This document shows, one piece after another, positions 22,704 to 35,159 of a stretch of DNA of 64,000 nt. Position 1 is the first letter of the stretch. Each line of letters opens with the position of its first letter. This DNA is from Cinnamomum chago (Eukaryota > Streptophyta > Magnoliopsida > Laurales > Lauraceae): NCBI GenBank assembly GCA_038049695.1, contig CP142455.1, positions 29,549,501 through 29,613,500 of the forward strand, written 5' to 3'. Position numbers and translations under genes: made by a program. The notes below the pieces were generated by a model. It made no database searches and was not told the origin of the DNA. It worked only from the letters and a program-made list of their open reading frames with translations.

Positions 22704-23873
22704 CCATATTATGGGAGTGAGGAGGGATAAAATATCTCAAGGGTAGGCAAAATATCAACCTCATTATGTTATTCCAACACTTGAGATCTATAGACCTCAT
22801 GTTTAATGGTTTTAGAGGTCATTTTTGGAATTTCAATACAATGGTGAGAAATAGTTTGATGAGTGTGGCTTATAGCATTTGAGAGGGATAGTCTGTGTGA
22901 AGAGGGTAAGTTGACCATAGGTGTGGATCAAAGGGACCAAAAAATAGGATGGATCACACATAAGAAGCATACAAATAAGAATGTTCATCTGATTTACTTA
23001 ATATTTGGGTTGTCCACGAAAAGGATTTGGGTTAGATTCAAGTTAGCCAATCTACAATTCAAGTTGAACCAACTCGAGACTCGGACCACAACCTCACTCA
23101 AGCTGCATCTATAATGGTCCCCCCTTTTAATTAAAGACACTAGCAGCTAACTTGAAATTCATAATTCATCCCTCAGCCTGTAGCAAACTCCATACGCCGC
23201 ATACTTAATTAATGGAGGCCCCAACCCATTGCAACCATATGCCGAAGCAAATTGTATGGTAATTCTAATCCAAGCATATGGACCCACTTTTAGTCAGGAC
23301 AAACATTTGGATGTCATTCTATCTACATGACATGTAATGAGCTTGAAAATCATCAATGCAAGAGTTTAATTCATCATTTATTTAAACCATCTTTAATATA
23401 ATAGATTGAATAAGGTCTATCCGCATAGTTCAAATCAATGTTGAATATATGGTTTTAAAAACATTACCTACCACCGGTAGACTACAAAATCTCAAGATTT
23501 GTTGCCTTCTCAGTGGGAACATTGTCCATTTTGAAAATACAATATTGTGTGGCTTTCGTAGTTTTGTATTAAGGGTCTGTCTTTTGCATAGTTGTATTTT
23601 GTATTAAGTATCTGTTTGTTTGCACAGAAATAGGATACATAAAAATTGAATATACAAAATTTCAATCGTCAAATGAGCTCCATCGCATGATTATTAAAGA
23701 GGTTAACTAGGCGTGAAGGATATAATACATATCAGACCTTAACTTTCCTCCGCATTTGAAAATTATTAGGGTATTGTTAAAGTAATGTTCATTCTCATAT
23801 TCCTTTATTCATTAAAGGAAATGATATTTGATGGTCACTTTGGAAATTCACCTTTGTTTCTTGGTTTGAACAT
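22704..23873. other. No recognised feature
   Basis: AT-rich flank of the Ty3 element with no supported gene. Confidence 0.5.
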
Positions 23874-24596
23874 TGTGTGGGACATTTTCAAGATACCGTG
23901 ATTGTACTAGTTTCGGTAAAAGTACTGGTTAGGCATGTCTTGGTCTCGGTTTTATACATCTTGGCAATAGTGTCAGAATGCTTTCATATTAAGGTCATAC
24001 CTGACCTCGTACCATCTTCAGTTCGGTTTGATTAACCGAGACGAGCATTAACTGTTAATCAGTTACAACCGTACCTCTATAAAGATCCAACCACGTTACA
24101 GAACGTGTTGAGAGACAAGAACATGCATTGGATAGAGATAAGAAGTTATCATTACCCGGTGGTTACGTTCACAATCCCTGAAAGAGCGGGATCCACAACT
24201 TCCGAGAAATCAGGGTAAGGTCCGATAGGCCTCTACCTCTAAGAAATCAGGGTAAGGTCCGATGGGACTCTACCTCCGAGAAATCAGGGTAAGGTCTGAT
24301 GGGACTCTACCTCCGAAAAACCAGGACAAGAGTCATAAGACTCACAGCCTATATATACAAAGAGCTAATCCAGAAGAGGTACGCAGACATACGCCCAAAA
24401 TTTTGTTTCTCTCTCCTACCGTTTGTTGAGTTACCAAACTAACTTAGGCATCTGAGTGCCTTCCCCAAGAGCGGCCAGGGTCTCTGATCTTTGTTCTCTT
24501 CTTCCCTTTCAGGTTTCTAGCATTCGATTTTTCCCAAGAAGCTTTACATCCATCCGAACAAGTCCATAATTATTTAGGCACGCACAATTGGCGCCG
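23874..24596 (+). repeat. Ty3/Tat 5' LTR
   Basis: 723 bp, TG...CA. Contains three copies of a 37-bp repeat (24204-24315) and a TATA-like CTATATATACAAA at 24351. Confidence 0.88.
24204..24315 (+). repeat. 37-bp tandem repeat in 5' LTR, three copies
   Basis: Unit resembles AGAAATCAGGGTAAGGTCCG followed by ATGGGACTCTACCTCC. The 3' LTR has five copies. Confidence 0.85.
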
Positions 24597-24598
24597 TC

Positions 24599-24616
24599 TG
24601 TGGGAATAATCAAATC
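24599..24616 (+). promoter_or_regulatory. Ty3 primer binding site
   Basis: TGGCGCCGTCTGTGGGAA two bases after the 5' LTR, the usual position and form for plant Ty3 elements. Confidence 0.8.
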
Positions 24617-24631
24617 AAATTCACAAACACC

Positions 24632-26480
24632 ATGCCTCCAAAAACTAGAAAGGGCGAAGGATCATCAATGACCCTGTCACCACCACCAGTATTGCCAAGG
24701 CAATTGCCGCCGGTCCCTTGCCAGAGGAGAACCAGGGCAAGGTCTTGGGCATAAAGTTTTCCGAAAAGGCCTGAAGTTTAGTCATGTTCATCTTCAAATG
24801 GGGCGACGGCACCTTCCCGGCAAGATAACCTTTTGCTGGAGCATTCCCGGCAAGATGATCTTCTACTGGAGCATCCCCGACGAGACAAATCCCATCACAG
24901 GATCGATGATGACGATGACAACAACCCACTCTTCGCTGATATTAGGGCCCAAAACCTTGTTATCCAAGAGCAAGAAGAGTTGATTCGTCAACTCCAGCAG
25001 TAGCTCCAGGAAAAGACGAAGGCCCCGGTTCCACTCCCTAGACGCGACCGAGCTCCTTCGGTTGAACAGGATTTGCGGAAAATCCTGAATAACAAGAGGT
25101 GCGACCGAGCTTTCGAGGAGGGCTTAAGTAGTAGCCACGTGAATGATAACTCAAAGAGGCCGAGACAAAGACCAGAGGGCAACGATGACTTGAGAGAATG
25201 ACTTGATCGACAAGTCAAGCAAACAGTCCAGCAGAACATGGAGGTGGTCGGTTTCACTCGAGATCGGCTAAACGCCTACGACACTGAGGATCTCGGTACA
25301 TCTCCCTTCTCTCAGGAAATAAGGAACTTTTCTCTCCCTGAAAAGTTCAGTGTCCCGAGGTTTGTTCTTTACGATGGGACCTCGGATCCAGCAGCACATC
25401 TCCGACACTTTACTCTGAGGATGTCAATATGGGGTGATATAGATCACCTAAACTGTAGAGTTTTCTCTTCCAGTCTAGGAGACCTTCCCCTAAAGTGGTT
25501 CTATGCACTTCCAGAGGGGTCAATTTCGAGCTGGCGGCAGCTCCAGAATTCCTTCGTGGAGAAATTCCAAGCTCACAGGGTCATTCCCAAGACGGACGAT
25601 GATCTAATGGCGATCGAAATGAGGCGGACCGAAAACATCACTCAGTTTGCCAAAAGGTTTTGGACTGTATATAGCCAATTTGAAGACGCCACTGGTAGGG
25701 TAGCCATCAGGTCCTTCAGACAAGCTCTACTGCCAGGCAATGAGCTTCAGAAGGACTTGGTTTGGTTCTCTGTGATCACGGTGAAGGCACTAATGGCCAG
25801 GGTGAACCAATTCATTGATCAGGAAAAAGACAAGGCCTGAGCTCGGGAAAACTTTAGCCTTTGGCAAGAAGATAAAGCCTCCAAGAAAGATAAGAAATCA
25901 TCTCGGAAGGAGGAGGCAGACCGAAACAAGGCATCCACGAGCTTAGTAGTGGTCTCGGCCTCCACCTCGGGGGGCGGAAAGAAGTCCAAACCAGTTGCAG
26001 CCTCCTATAAGGCCGTGAACACGGTCTTTAAGGAGCCGATCTACAAGCTCTTTAGCAGGATCAAGTCACTGCCATTCTTCAAGTGGCCGCAGCTGATGAA
26101 GGGTGATCCTTTCACCTGAGATCAGAACAAGTTCTGTTCTTACCACAAGAAAAATGGGCACAGAACCGAAGGCTGCATGACCTTCAAGTCCCACTTTGAA
26201 AAGCTCGTCAAGAATGGACACTTGAAGGATTATATCAACGAGGAAAGTAGAAATAACGACCGAGCTCATCAGCGCCGAAATGATGATGGATAGGACAGCG
26301 ATGAGCCAGAGGGCATCATTAATGTCATTCACCTAGCTCCTGCACCAAAGGGGAGAAATCAAGTTCGTGCTGAGGCCAGGAAGGCTTCGCATAACAAGCA
26401 GGTGATGACAGCCAAGCTAAAACCAGCTGCCAAGAAAGCTCGGAAGGAGAGGCCCCAAAATCTGGTTTTCAGATAAAGAC
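24632..26480 (+). pseudogene. Ty3 gag remnant
   Basis: Begins MPPKTRKGEGSSM at 24632. The open block 25238-25840 carries the retrotransposon gag domain (FSVPRFVLYDGTSDPAAHL, LPLKWFYALPEGSI, FVEKFQ). Fossil part of the 23874-51596 element. Confidence 0.85.
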
Positions 26481-26513
26481 CTAGATGGGGTCCGGCTCCC
26501 CCACAACGATCGT

Positions 26514-27302
26514 TTGGTTGTGACCTTGAAGTTAAAGAACTTCAAGGTACAGAGGATTCTTGTGGATCTCGATAATTCATTGGAGATCCTCTACTTCGAC
26601 TGCTTCAAAAAGATGGGTCTCAAAGAAGAAGACTTGCAGGAAGTACGCACTCCTTTGGTGGGTTTTAGCTCTAAACTAGTGTATCCCAAGGGGAAAATCA
26701 CCATCAAAGTTCAAGTTGAAGGAGCCAGCATGTTACCCGACTTCCTCGTGGTGGATGCACCATCCCCATACAATGCAATAATGGGGAGAACTTGGCTACA
26801 TAACATGGAAGCCGTGCCTTCCACTCATCACCAAAAATTGAAGTTTTCGTTAGAGAACGAGAACGGCAGAATTGAGGTGATCACGGTCAGAGGTGACCAA
26901 CACATGGCCAAACAATGCTTGATGGTCGTAGTACCTGGTGAAGCAGAACCAAAGCAGGTGCATATGGCTGAGCTGGACAAGGAAGCAGAACTGAAGGACG
27001 TTGTCCGAGCTCCAGAACAAAAAAGCATTGAAGATTTGGCAAAAATCAGGATCGATCCCAATGATCCTGAAAGATATTTTCTGCTTGGAAGCCAACTCGT
27101 TGAAGCTGAGATGTCCAAGCTCTTAAACTTCTTATTACAGAACAATGAAGTTTTCGCCTGGACACCATACGAGATGCCTGGTATCAACCCTGAGGTCATG
27201 TGCCACAAATTGAATGTGGACCTAAAACACAAGCCTGTGGTCCAAAAAGCTCGGAGAATGGGGATTCCACAGACCGAGGCCATGATCGAGGAGGTTGAAT
27301 AG
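26514..27302 (+). pseudogene. Ty3 protease and start of polymerase
   Basis: Retropepsin-like region (VQRILVDLDNS, PYNAIMGRTWLHNM) followed by the pre-RT linker ending VDLKHKPVVQKARRMG, the usual lead-in to Ty3 reverse transcriptase. Confidence 0.82.
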
Positions 27303-28256
27303 TTGATGGAGGCTCAGGCGATCAAGGAGGTCCACTACCCAGATTGGTTGGCCAATACAGTCGTGGTCAAGAAAAAGAATGGAAAGTGGAGGGTCTGTGT
27401 CGATTTCACCGACCTCAACAAAGCATGCCCTAAGGACAACTTTCCACTTCCCAAGATCGATCAGATGATTGATGCGACTGTTGGGCATGATAGGATGTGT
27501 TTCCTCAATGCTTATCGAGGTTACCATTAAATTCCAATGCACGGGCCTGATGAAGAAAAAACCGTATTCATAACACCTAGAGGCATCTACTGTTACAAAT
27601 TGATGTCATTTGGGTTAAAAAATGAAGGGGCAACTTACCAAAGGCTGGTAACCAAGATGTTTCAGGCCCAGCTAGGGAAGACAATGGAGGTCTACATTGA
27701 CGACATGGTTGTCAAGTCTAAAAGGTCACAGGACCACTTGACAGACCTAAGTCAAACGTTTGACATACTGAAAAAGTTTCAGCTTAGACTAAATGCATCC
27801 AAGTGTGCATTTGGTGTTGGCTCCGATAAATTTCTGGCAAAGGAATTGAAGCAAATCCAGACCAGATCTCGGCAATCCAAGGGATTCAAAGTCCAACTAC
27901 GTCGAAGCAAGTTCAGAGGTTCGCTGGAATGGCTGTCTCGCTCAATCGTTTCATCAGCCGAGCTTCAGACAGGTGCCGACCCTTTTTTCAAGTTTTTAAG
28001 AAAAGTTCGAAGTTTCAGTGGACTCCGGAGTGCGATCGAGCTCTGCAGGAGCTCAAAACCTATTCGGCTTTACCACCCTTATTGTCAACATCGAAGCAAG
28101 GAGAAGTGCTCTACCTATATTTGGCCGTCTCGGATCACGCAGCGAGCTCCGTACTCGTCAGGGAAGAAGATAGATAGCAGAAGCCTATTTACTTTACAAG
28201 CAAGATCCTTCTTGATGCTGAGACCAGGTATTTACCATTGGAGAAGCTTGCATTAG
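27303..28256 (+). pseudogene. Ty3 reverse transcriptase
   Basis: Shows [36 protein letters not shown] and the catalytic box [11 protein letters not shown], in order. Followed by the RNase H zone. Confidence 0.88.
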
Positions 28257-29000
28257 CAGTTGTCTGTGCTTCTGGCAAACTTTCACACTACTTTTAGACA
28301 TACATTATCGTGCTTGTTACAGAACATCCACTCAAGTCCCTTTTCAGAAAGGCAGATTTCTCTTGAAGAGTCTCAAGATGGGCTTTCGAGTTGGGGCAGT
28401 ACGATATTCAGTATCAGCCCCCCCGAACAGCAATCAAAGCCCAAGTTTTAACAGTCTTCATTGTGGAGTTTGTTTCTCCAAGTTCGGCACCGAGCTAGCT
28501 CGATACTGAACTAGGGGACCAGGAGGATAAGGAAGAGGTTACCGAGACAACAAAAGAACGATCTTGGAAGCAGTTACTTGGTTCATACTGGAAGGTCTTC
28601 GTCGATGGGTCCTCAACCTTTAAGAGGGCTGGTGCCGGCATAGTCCTCCAATCTAGTCATCGAACAGGCCATGACACTTGGTTTCAAGGCGTCCAATAAC
28701 GAAGTTGAGTGTGAAGTATTGATTGCAGGGCTCAACAGCGCTAAAATCCTAGGGGCATACAGTTGGTGGTCTTTAGTGACTTCCAATTGGTGACGACCTA
28801 GTTGAACGGAGACTACCAAGCTCAAGACGAAAGGATGGCGGCCTACCTAGCTCATGCAAAACAACTTCTTTCTCGGTTCGAGAGAGTTGAAGTCAAACAG
28901 GTCGGTAGAGATTTTAATTCTCATGTCGATGCTCTTGCCAACCTGGCCTCTGCTGTAGAGGCTGGGAGAAAAGGAACTGTTGAGGTGGAGACGTTGGAAA
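28257..29000 (+). pseudogene. Ty3 RNase H zone
   Basis: Includes WKVFVDGSS-like and EVEVLIAGL-like patterns and the block at 28802-29000 with ERVEVKQVGRDFNSHVDALA, the end of a plant Ty3 RNase H. Confidence 0.72.
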
Positions 29001-29061
29001 GACCAAGTATAGAGCTTCAGCCGCCTCGGCAGATTTTGGTGTTGATCTCGAACCGAGCTGG

Positions 29062-30211
29062 ATGGACCCAATCATCTCCTATCTTAGGGATGATCAACTT
29101 CCTGAAGACAAGAATGAGGCTCACAAAATCAGGCTGAAAGCAGTTCGATTTTGGTTGTCTCCGGATGACAAGCTTTACAGGAAGTCCTATACCTACCCTG
29201 ACCTCCAGTGTGTTCACCCAGGCAAGGTTGAAGACTTCCTTTATGAAATTCACGAAGGAATGTGCGGAAGCCACATTGGCGGTTGGTAACTCCATATGCC
29301 TGGAAATGTGAGAAGTGCCAAAAGTTCTCACACTCCATCCATCAGGCAGCACGGGATCTGAGTCCACTCTCCAGTCCATGGCTTTTGCCTAGTGGGGCTT
29401 GGACATTATGGAGTCGCTTCGCCGAGCTCCAGGGAACAAGAGGTGGCTATCGCCAAATGGATGGAAGTCGAACCGTTGTCCTCCATCACCGAACAGGACT
29501 CGAAAAATTTTGTGTGGAAGAACATTATCACAAGGTTTGGAATTCCACAGCTTTGGTTTCGGACAACGGGACTCAGTTCGACTCCAACTTCTTCAGAAAC
29601 TTTTGCCAGGAGCTCAACATCAGAAATCACTATTCCACTCCAGCTTACCCACAAAGCAATAGTCAAGCTGTAATTTTGAATAAGATGGTGCTCGATGGGC
29701 TCAAGAAGAGGCTTGACCGAGCTAAGGGGTGGGTGGAAGAACTCCCAAGTGTCCTTTGGGCATATAGGACTACTCCAAGACGCTCCACTTCAAAAACTCC
29801 CTTCTCCTTGGCATATGGAATGGAGGTTGTGATCCCACTTAAGATCGGTCTCCCAACCCTAAGGTCAGAGGTCTTTGCTCAGGGCCAAAACGAAGTGAAT
29901 GTGGCCCGAGAACTAGACCTAGCCGAGGAACGAAGGGATGTAGCAGCTGTCCGCCTAGCTACCTACCAGCAATAATTGGCTAGGGGGTACAACCAAAAAG
30001 TCAGAGAGGAAGTTTTCAGTTGGAGAGTTGGTCTTAAAGAAGACACTTCCCTGAGATAAGAACCCCATGAAGGCAAACTGGCACCGAACCAGCACGGCCC
30101 ATTCAAGGTGATCTCGGTTACCGGACAATCAACATACATGCTTGAGGAGATGGATGGTAAAGAGTTACCACAGCCATGGAATGCGATGCACCTCAAGAAG
30201 TATTATTTTTA
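29062..30211 (+). pseudogene. Ty3 integrase
   Basis: HHCC-type N terminus near 29220-29330, core with SDNGTQFDSNFFRNFC and an ELPSVLWAYRTTPRRST block, then a C-terminal part ending PWNAMHLKKYYF. No chromodomain was seen, consistent with Tat. Confidence 0.85.
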
Positions 30212-30694
30212 AAATTTTCTTTCGAATTGTACCTGATTTTTGAAATCAATAAAAATAATTCTTTTGGAAGAATCGCTCTTTGTTGCTTTCAATTCTCGCC
30301 AAGTTCTAGAACTCGGCAATTACCTACCTAACTGCTATGGAGCATTAGGAGAATAGAGAAAAGCCTTAAAAACACCAAGTTAGAGAACTCGGTGGGTACC
30401 TCGGTGTTAAGAATTGAACTATGTTTGGTTACGGAACCAAGTTTAAAGTATTCTATCACCGAGGTAAAAACTACAATACCTTGTATTCCTAGGGTTAAAG
30501 AGCTTAACTCAGTTTGTTCTTGTTAAGTTTGGTTAATGAACTAAGCTTAACAATACAAAAAAATTTGGTATTTCGATACAAGTTTGTTTTCTTGAGTTAG
30601 AGAACTTAAGATAACTTTAGTACAAGGGATCTCGGTTATTGAACCGAACTCACTTGCTTAATCAAATTGATCTGCTAAACACGTGGAAAGCTCG
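30212..30694 (+). other. Ty3 spacer after integrase
   Basis: Non-coding spacer of the Ty3 element, with an AATAAAAATAA poly(A)-like signal at about 30247, up to the CACTA insertion. Confidence 0.6.
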
Positions 30695-30714
30695 CACTAT
30701 TAGAAAAAAGGGTT

Positions 30715-31012
30715 TTTATATCGGTTACAAAAGCTGCCCTATATCGGTTTTTCATATAACCGATATAATATCTCCAGTCAAGGTTTTTTATATCGGTTAA
30801 TATTTTTTTATATCGGTCAAATTTTTTTATATCGGTTACACAGGAACCGACATAATAATCTCTATATATAATATCGGTTAGGAAATATATGATATTAATT
30901 TCTATATTTTATATCGATTATTATGAAACCGATATTATATACACAATGATTTTATATCGGTTTTAAAATCTCTTAATATCGGTTATTAGTAAAACCGATA
31001 TAATATGCTGCA
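30715..31012. repeat. Left subterminal repeats of Pack-CACTA
   Basis: A dozen or so TATATCGGTT motifs in both orientations. Likely transposase-binding sites, different from those of the CACTA family at 47723. Confidence 0.8.
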
Positions 31013-31489
31013 TACCCCGCGCGAACTCACTCCCGTTCCCACCCTTTGTTTTTTCCTTCTTTCCCTCCTTTTTTTTTCCTTCCCCCCCCCCCCCACCTCC
31101 TTCTCTTTCTTTCTCCATCAATTGTGCCATCTCTGTTTGGGGTTTCTCTTTCGTGCACTATTGGGCGACGAAATGAAATAAGATAGCCTCTCTCATTTTA
31201 TACAGAGTTCTTCTTAAAGATCATCGCAAGCAGACCTCTTCCATCTCTCTCACACCGGAACCAAGGCGCAGCACCATCACCTCCTCTTTCTCTCCATCTC
31301 GCAACCCCCTGCGCAGACCCATCTAAGAGGCAGCCCCCCTCTCCAGTCTCTATGTTCTTCATCTCTCTCACGCCCGCGGACCGTCGCCCCTTCATCCTCC
31401 ACTTGCAGACCGCACCACCACCAGCAGCAGCGCATAGTCCCATCATCTCTCCCTCTTCTTCCTCCACGCGCAGAACTCATCCCATTTAT
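31013..31489 (+). other. Captured CT-rich leader-like sequence
   Basis: Pyrimidine-rich stretch resembling a plant promoter or 5' leader; continues after the solo LTR at 33419 into the SCE1 fragment, so it is probably the captured SCE1 5' region. Confidence 0.4.
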
Positions 31490-31956
31490 TGAAAGTCCGG
31501 GATCCGAACCCTAGAGGGGGGGGGGGTGAATAGGGTGAGCTTCAAATTAGTGACCAATTTTAACCAATTTTAACTTCTTTAAATTAAACTAGTCACAAGT
31601 GGTGATTATGTAAATAAATGCGGAAGCTTACAAAAACAATCACCACAAAGCATGCACCATCACACAAGGATTTATAGTGGTTCGGCCTTAATGCCTACAT
31701 CCACTACCGGCTTGTGATCCAACACCCCACCGGATTTCTACTATTTATGCTTTTCAATTGGCTAAGCAATAACCTTTACAATATGCTTTCAAGGCTAAGC
31801 AATAACCTCTACATTATGCTTTTCTTAGGCTAAGCAATAACCTTTACAAATGAAAGATTTCTCTAAGAAGGTGTCTATACAAAAACACTCTAAGAGATAC
31901 AATTTAAGCTCATTACAATGCCTCTTAAATAGGCGGATATGAAAGTGAAAATCTAC

Positions 31957-31991
<35 letters not shown>

Positions 31992-33418
31992 TGAATGCAA
32001 AGATGAATGCACAATGTGTATGTATGATGTCCTCAATCAATTTGAAAGTGAAAGCTCATAAATGTATGCCAAAGGCTTTTGAAAGTTTTAGCTCATAAAA
32101 ACATTTATGATTGAGGAAAGAATGCTAATCACATGTTAAAAATAACTTGTAAATGATATACATGTGTATTCTAAACAAGTTGTGAAATTCAAAGAACAAA
32201 ACATGTGATGCATAGGGATGTCAATCAAATTAACAATGTAGCTCAATATGTGTATGCTATAAGCATAAAACATAAAAATAGATTTTATTGAAGTTAGGGG
32301 ACAAATCATATGTAATTATAAATTCAACTTGAAAATGATATACCTATCAATGCAAAGCAAGTTGTGAAACTTTAAAACAAAAGTACATATGATTTGTGAA
32401 GATGTTGAATCCAAAATATAAGATAGATTTGAAAGTGATTTTCTTATGATGAAAAACAACAACCAAAGATTCAACCAAGTATAGGAATCATGTTACATAT
32501 AATTTCAAAGATTTTTCCATTAACATGATTTACTTAGATATACCAATTTAAGTACTACTTGGATTGAATCAAGGTGATGCATCCAAAACAATAGATCAAT
32601 TCAAAATATAAACATGTTAAGGACACAACAAATCATAGTTTATCATGCTAGAAAAGATTTACCAATAATTAAGCAAAGCATGAAATTACATATGATTAAG
32701 AAAAGTAAAGCTTACTTAGTGATTTAACTCAATGAAACCAAGCTTTAGCTTTCCAAATGATCCCCTTGATCCCTTAGCTCATTTCCCTTTGATTGGCCTC
32801 AATATACCTCAAGGAGACCTTTTAGTTCCTCACTTTTTCCAAAGGAGTGAACCACTATTTATACCCAAAAAATGGGTTTCTGCGAGTGCCCGGTCGACCT
32901 GGTACAGAGCCCGGTCGACCTGGCTACAAACGGTCAGAAAAATGACCGTTGGAAGAGCCAAATGCTCTTTGCCCCGGTTGAAGTGTGGCTGGTCGACCGG
33001 GTCCCCTGGGCCGGTCGATCGAGCCCACTGCGGGTCGACCTGGGCCTGGGACCTAAATTCCCTAAAATTGTATTTTTCAAAGTATTTTCATGAGGGGACT
33101 TTTGGGCCATTAAATCAAGCTTGGAATCATGATTTAAATCAAACTAAGAGGGTTAAAATCATGAAACACAAAAAGCCTAAAATGATTTGAAAGATTTAAA
33201 ACATAGGCTAGCTTGATTTGGTAAAAATTCTTTTCAAAATAAATTGCATCCAAGTTTAAAGACAAAACATGCATAATTCAATATTTTTACAAGTCTTAAA
33301 AACAATGCATGTGTAAATCAAGATTTCAAGTTTTTATAAATCAATGCATGTGTGAAAATTCAAATGATGCTAGAATGATAATGCATCCATCAAATTGCAA
33401 TACACAAAATCCCTAACA
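31490..33418 (-). mobile_element. Solo LTR of SIRE-like copia family
   Basis: Begins TGAAAGTCCGGGATCC and ends CCCTAACA, the same borders as the LTRs at 40064 and 46146. Flanks TTTAT (31485-31489) and TTTAC (33419-33423) look like a 5-bp target duplication with one change. Holds a (CA)n tract and a cluster of GGTCGACC palindromes (32890-33045). A lone LTR indicates recombination between the two LTRs of a former full insertion. Confidence 0.88.
31959..31989. repeat. (CA)n microsatellite in solo LTR
   Basis: About fifteen CA units; the related LTRs at 40064 and 46146 lack it, which accounts for part of their shorter length. Confidence 0.9.
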
Positions 33419-33635
33419 TTTACAAGTAAGAGCCTCTCTCCCTCCTCTCTGCATCACCATCGTTAACAAAGCACTTCCCCTGCACACTAGCACACCCTCT
33501 CCTCTCATAGAGATCTCCAAATCTCCAAGAAGGATATCTGTTTTTTTTTTTTTATAATTTCTTATTCTGGGTTTTTCTTTTTGTTTTTTTGTGGGGTTTT
33601 GGATCTGGTTTTTTTTTTGTTTGTTTTGGGATGAG

Positions 33636-33953
33636 AGATTGGATTTCGTGGACGACTTGTCGAGGAGCGCAATGCCTGGCGTAAGAATCATCCTCATGGT
33701 TTCGTGGCTAAGCCAGAGACGGCAACGGATGGTTCCATCAATTTGATGGCCTGGCACTACACAATCCCTAGCAAGCAAGGGACTGACTAGGAGGGTGGAT
33801 TTTTCCCCATCACGCTGCATTTCAGTGAGGACTATCCAAATAAACCCCCAAAATGCAAGTTTCCTCAAGGCTTTTTCCACCCTAATATCTACCCTTCTGG
33901 AGCTGTATGCCTGTCAATTCTAAATGAGGATAGTGGCTGGAGCCCAGCAAGAG
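33636..33953 (+). pseudogene. SCE1: Captured SCE1 (SUMO-conjugating enzyme) fragment
   Basis: Translates as GFRGRLVEERNAWRKNHPHG at the start and further on [20 protein letters not shown] and [14 protein letters not shown], matching plant SCE1 (Ubc9) from about residue 5 to 108 of its 160. SCE1 is the E2 that receives SUMO from the E1 and passes it to target lysines; the active-site Cys is in the VCLSILNED block and is present. A TAG replaces the Trp of the TDWEGG motif at 33788-33790, and the fragment ends before the C-terminal helices. No intron interrupts the 318 bp, unlike the normal gene as I recall it, suggesting capture from a processed copy. Not functional as an enzyme. Confidence 0.88.
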
Positions 33954-35159
33954 CGATTTAGGTTTTCGAACGATTTGAGGAGAGAAAGAGCGAGAAGTTA
34001 GGGTTTTAGCTTCGAAGTTTGGATATTGAGGTGGTGATGTGGTGAGCTCTAGCCTCCTAAGCTGTGGAGATTGAGGTATTCAGTGATCGATTCGGTTTGC
34101 ATAATGTTAGCATGATTGCATTTAATTTTTCATGATTTTTAATTTTTGTATTCTTCTTCTCTGTCTATTTCTAGCTCTAAAAGAATATGACTCAGAGAAA
34201 CCCATATCAAATGGATGATTTTGCATTGTGATTTGTAATAGATCAGCAGGGATTTGGGTTTTTCCTTCCTCTTTCTTCATCATTCATAAGACTACGTGCC
34301 TGAAAATCTTTTTTTTTTTTTTGGGATTTTGTGGGATTTCGTTTGGACAAGTTGGTTGAGATTTTTTTTAGACAAGTTGGTTTCAAGGTTTGATTTCTGT
34401 TCTAGATCAGTAGAGATGAAGATTAATTTGATTTTACTTGGTGAGGCTAGCCTCCAACTTGGTTCGGCTAGCCGCCTCCAGCATTTACAACTGCCAGAAA
34501 TGTTAAAATATAACCATTAAGTCCACTTGGCCGGATTACTAGTCTATTTAAATTTAAAAACTATAGGTATAGAATCACTTTACATGTATTATGGGCTTGA
34601 ATATTTCAATTTCTCTTCTAGTGTTTCTACATAGTACAGGGTGGATGTGGCAGGTACAAGGAATTGCAGAAAACAGGAAGCATCATATACCATATGAAGT
34701 TTTCAATTTTGAAGCATCTGGGTATCATAAATTTCCACCCACAAAAAAGAATGGAACTGGACTGATCTAGCTTATCTTGTTGGCCCAGCCAATCTATTCC
34801 TCAGGTCTGATTGCTTCTTCTTCTTCTTCTTGTTTTTTTTTTTTTGGGTTTGTTCTATTCTATACTATTTTGATTGCTCCTTTTAATTTTATTTTGTTAA
34901 AACACCTCTTCTCAACCAGAGGAAATCTTGTTCTGATTAATCTGAATGAATCATTGCCTTCTCTTATTGAGTGATGTGGCCTACATTAGTATTTAGCGGT
35001 GAATCAATTGACAGAGTAATTATAGACAAACATGCATGTGTAGGTTCCCATGTGTTTCTATATATTACTGTTCCTGATTTGCACCATATGTTATTTTAGG
35101 GAGCTTTTGCACACAAAAAAGAGAAGGTGTTTTATTGCTTCATTGGGGGATAATTCGAT
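33954..35159 (+). other. Captured non-coding DNA between SCE1 and beta-galactosidase pieces
   Basis: AT-rich, intron-like sequence with poly-T tracts. The stretch 34640-34790 may contain a further decayed exon, but I could not assign it. Confidence 0.35.

Noticed and set aside
24204-24315. Regular direct repeats that could suggest a CRISPR array
   Set aside because: The 37-bp units abut without spacers, lie in a retrotransposon LTR and are in a plant genome.
26828-27283. 151-codon minus-strand ORF
   Set aside because: Antisense shadow of the Ty3 protease/polymerase region; no domain.
31198-31480. Minus-strand ORFs of 67-89 codons
   Set aside because: Shadow of a CT-rich captured leader; no family resemblance.
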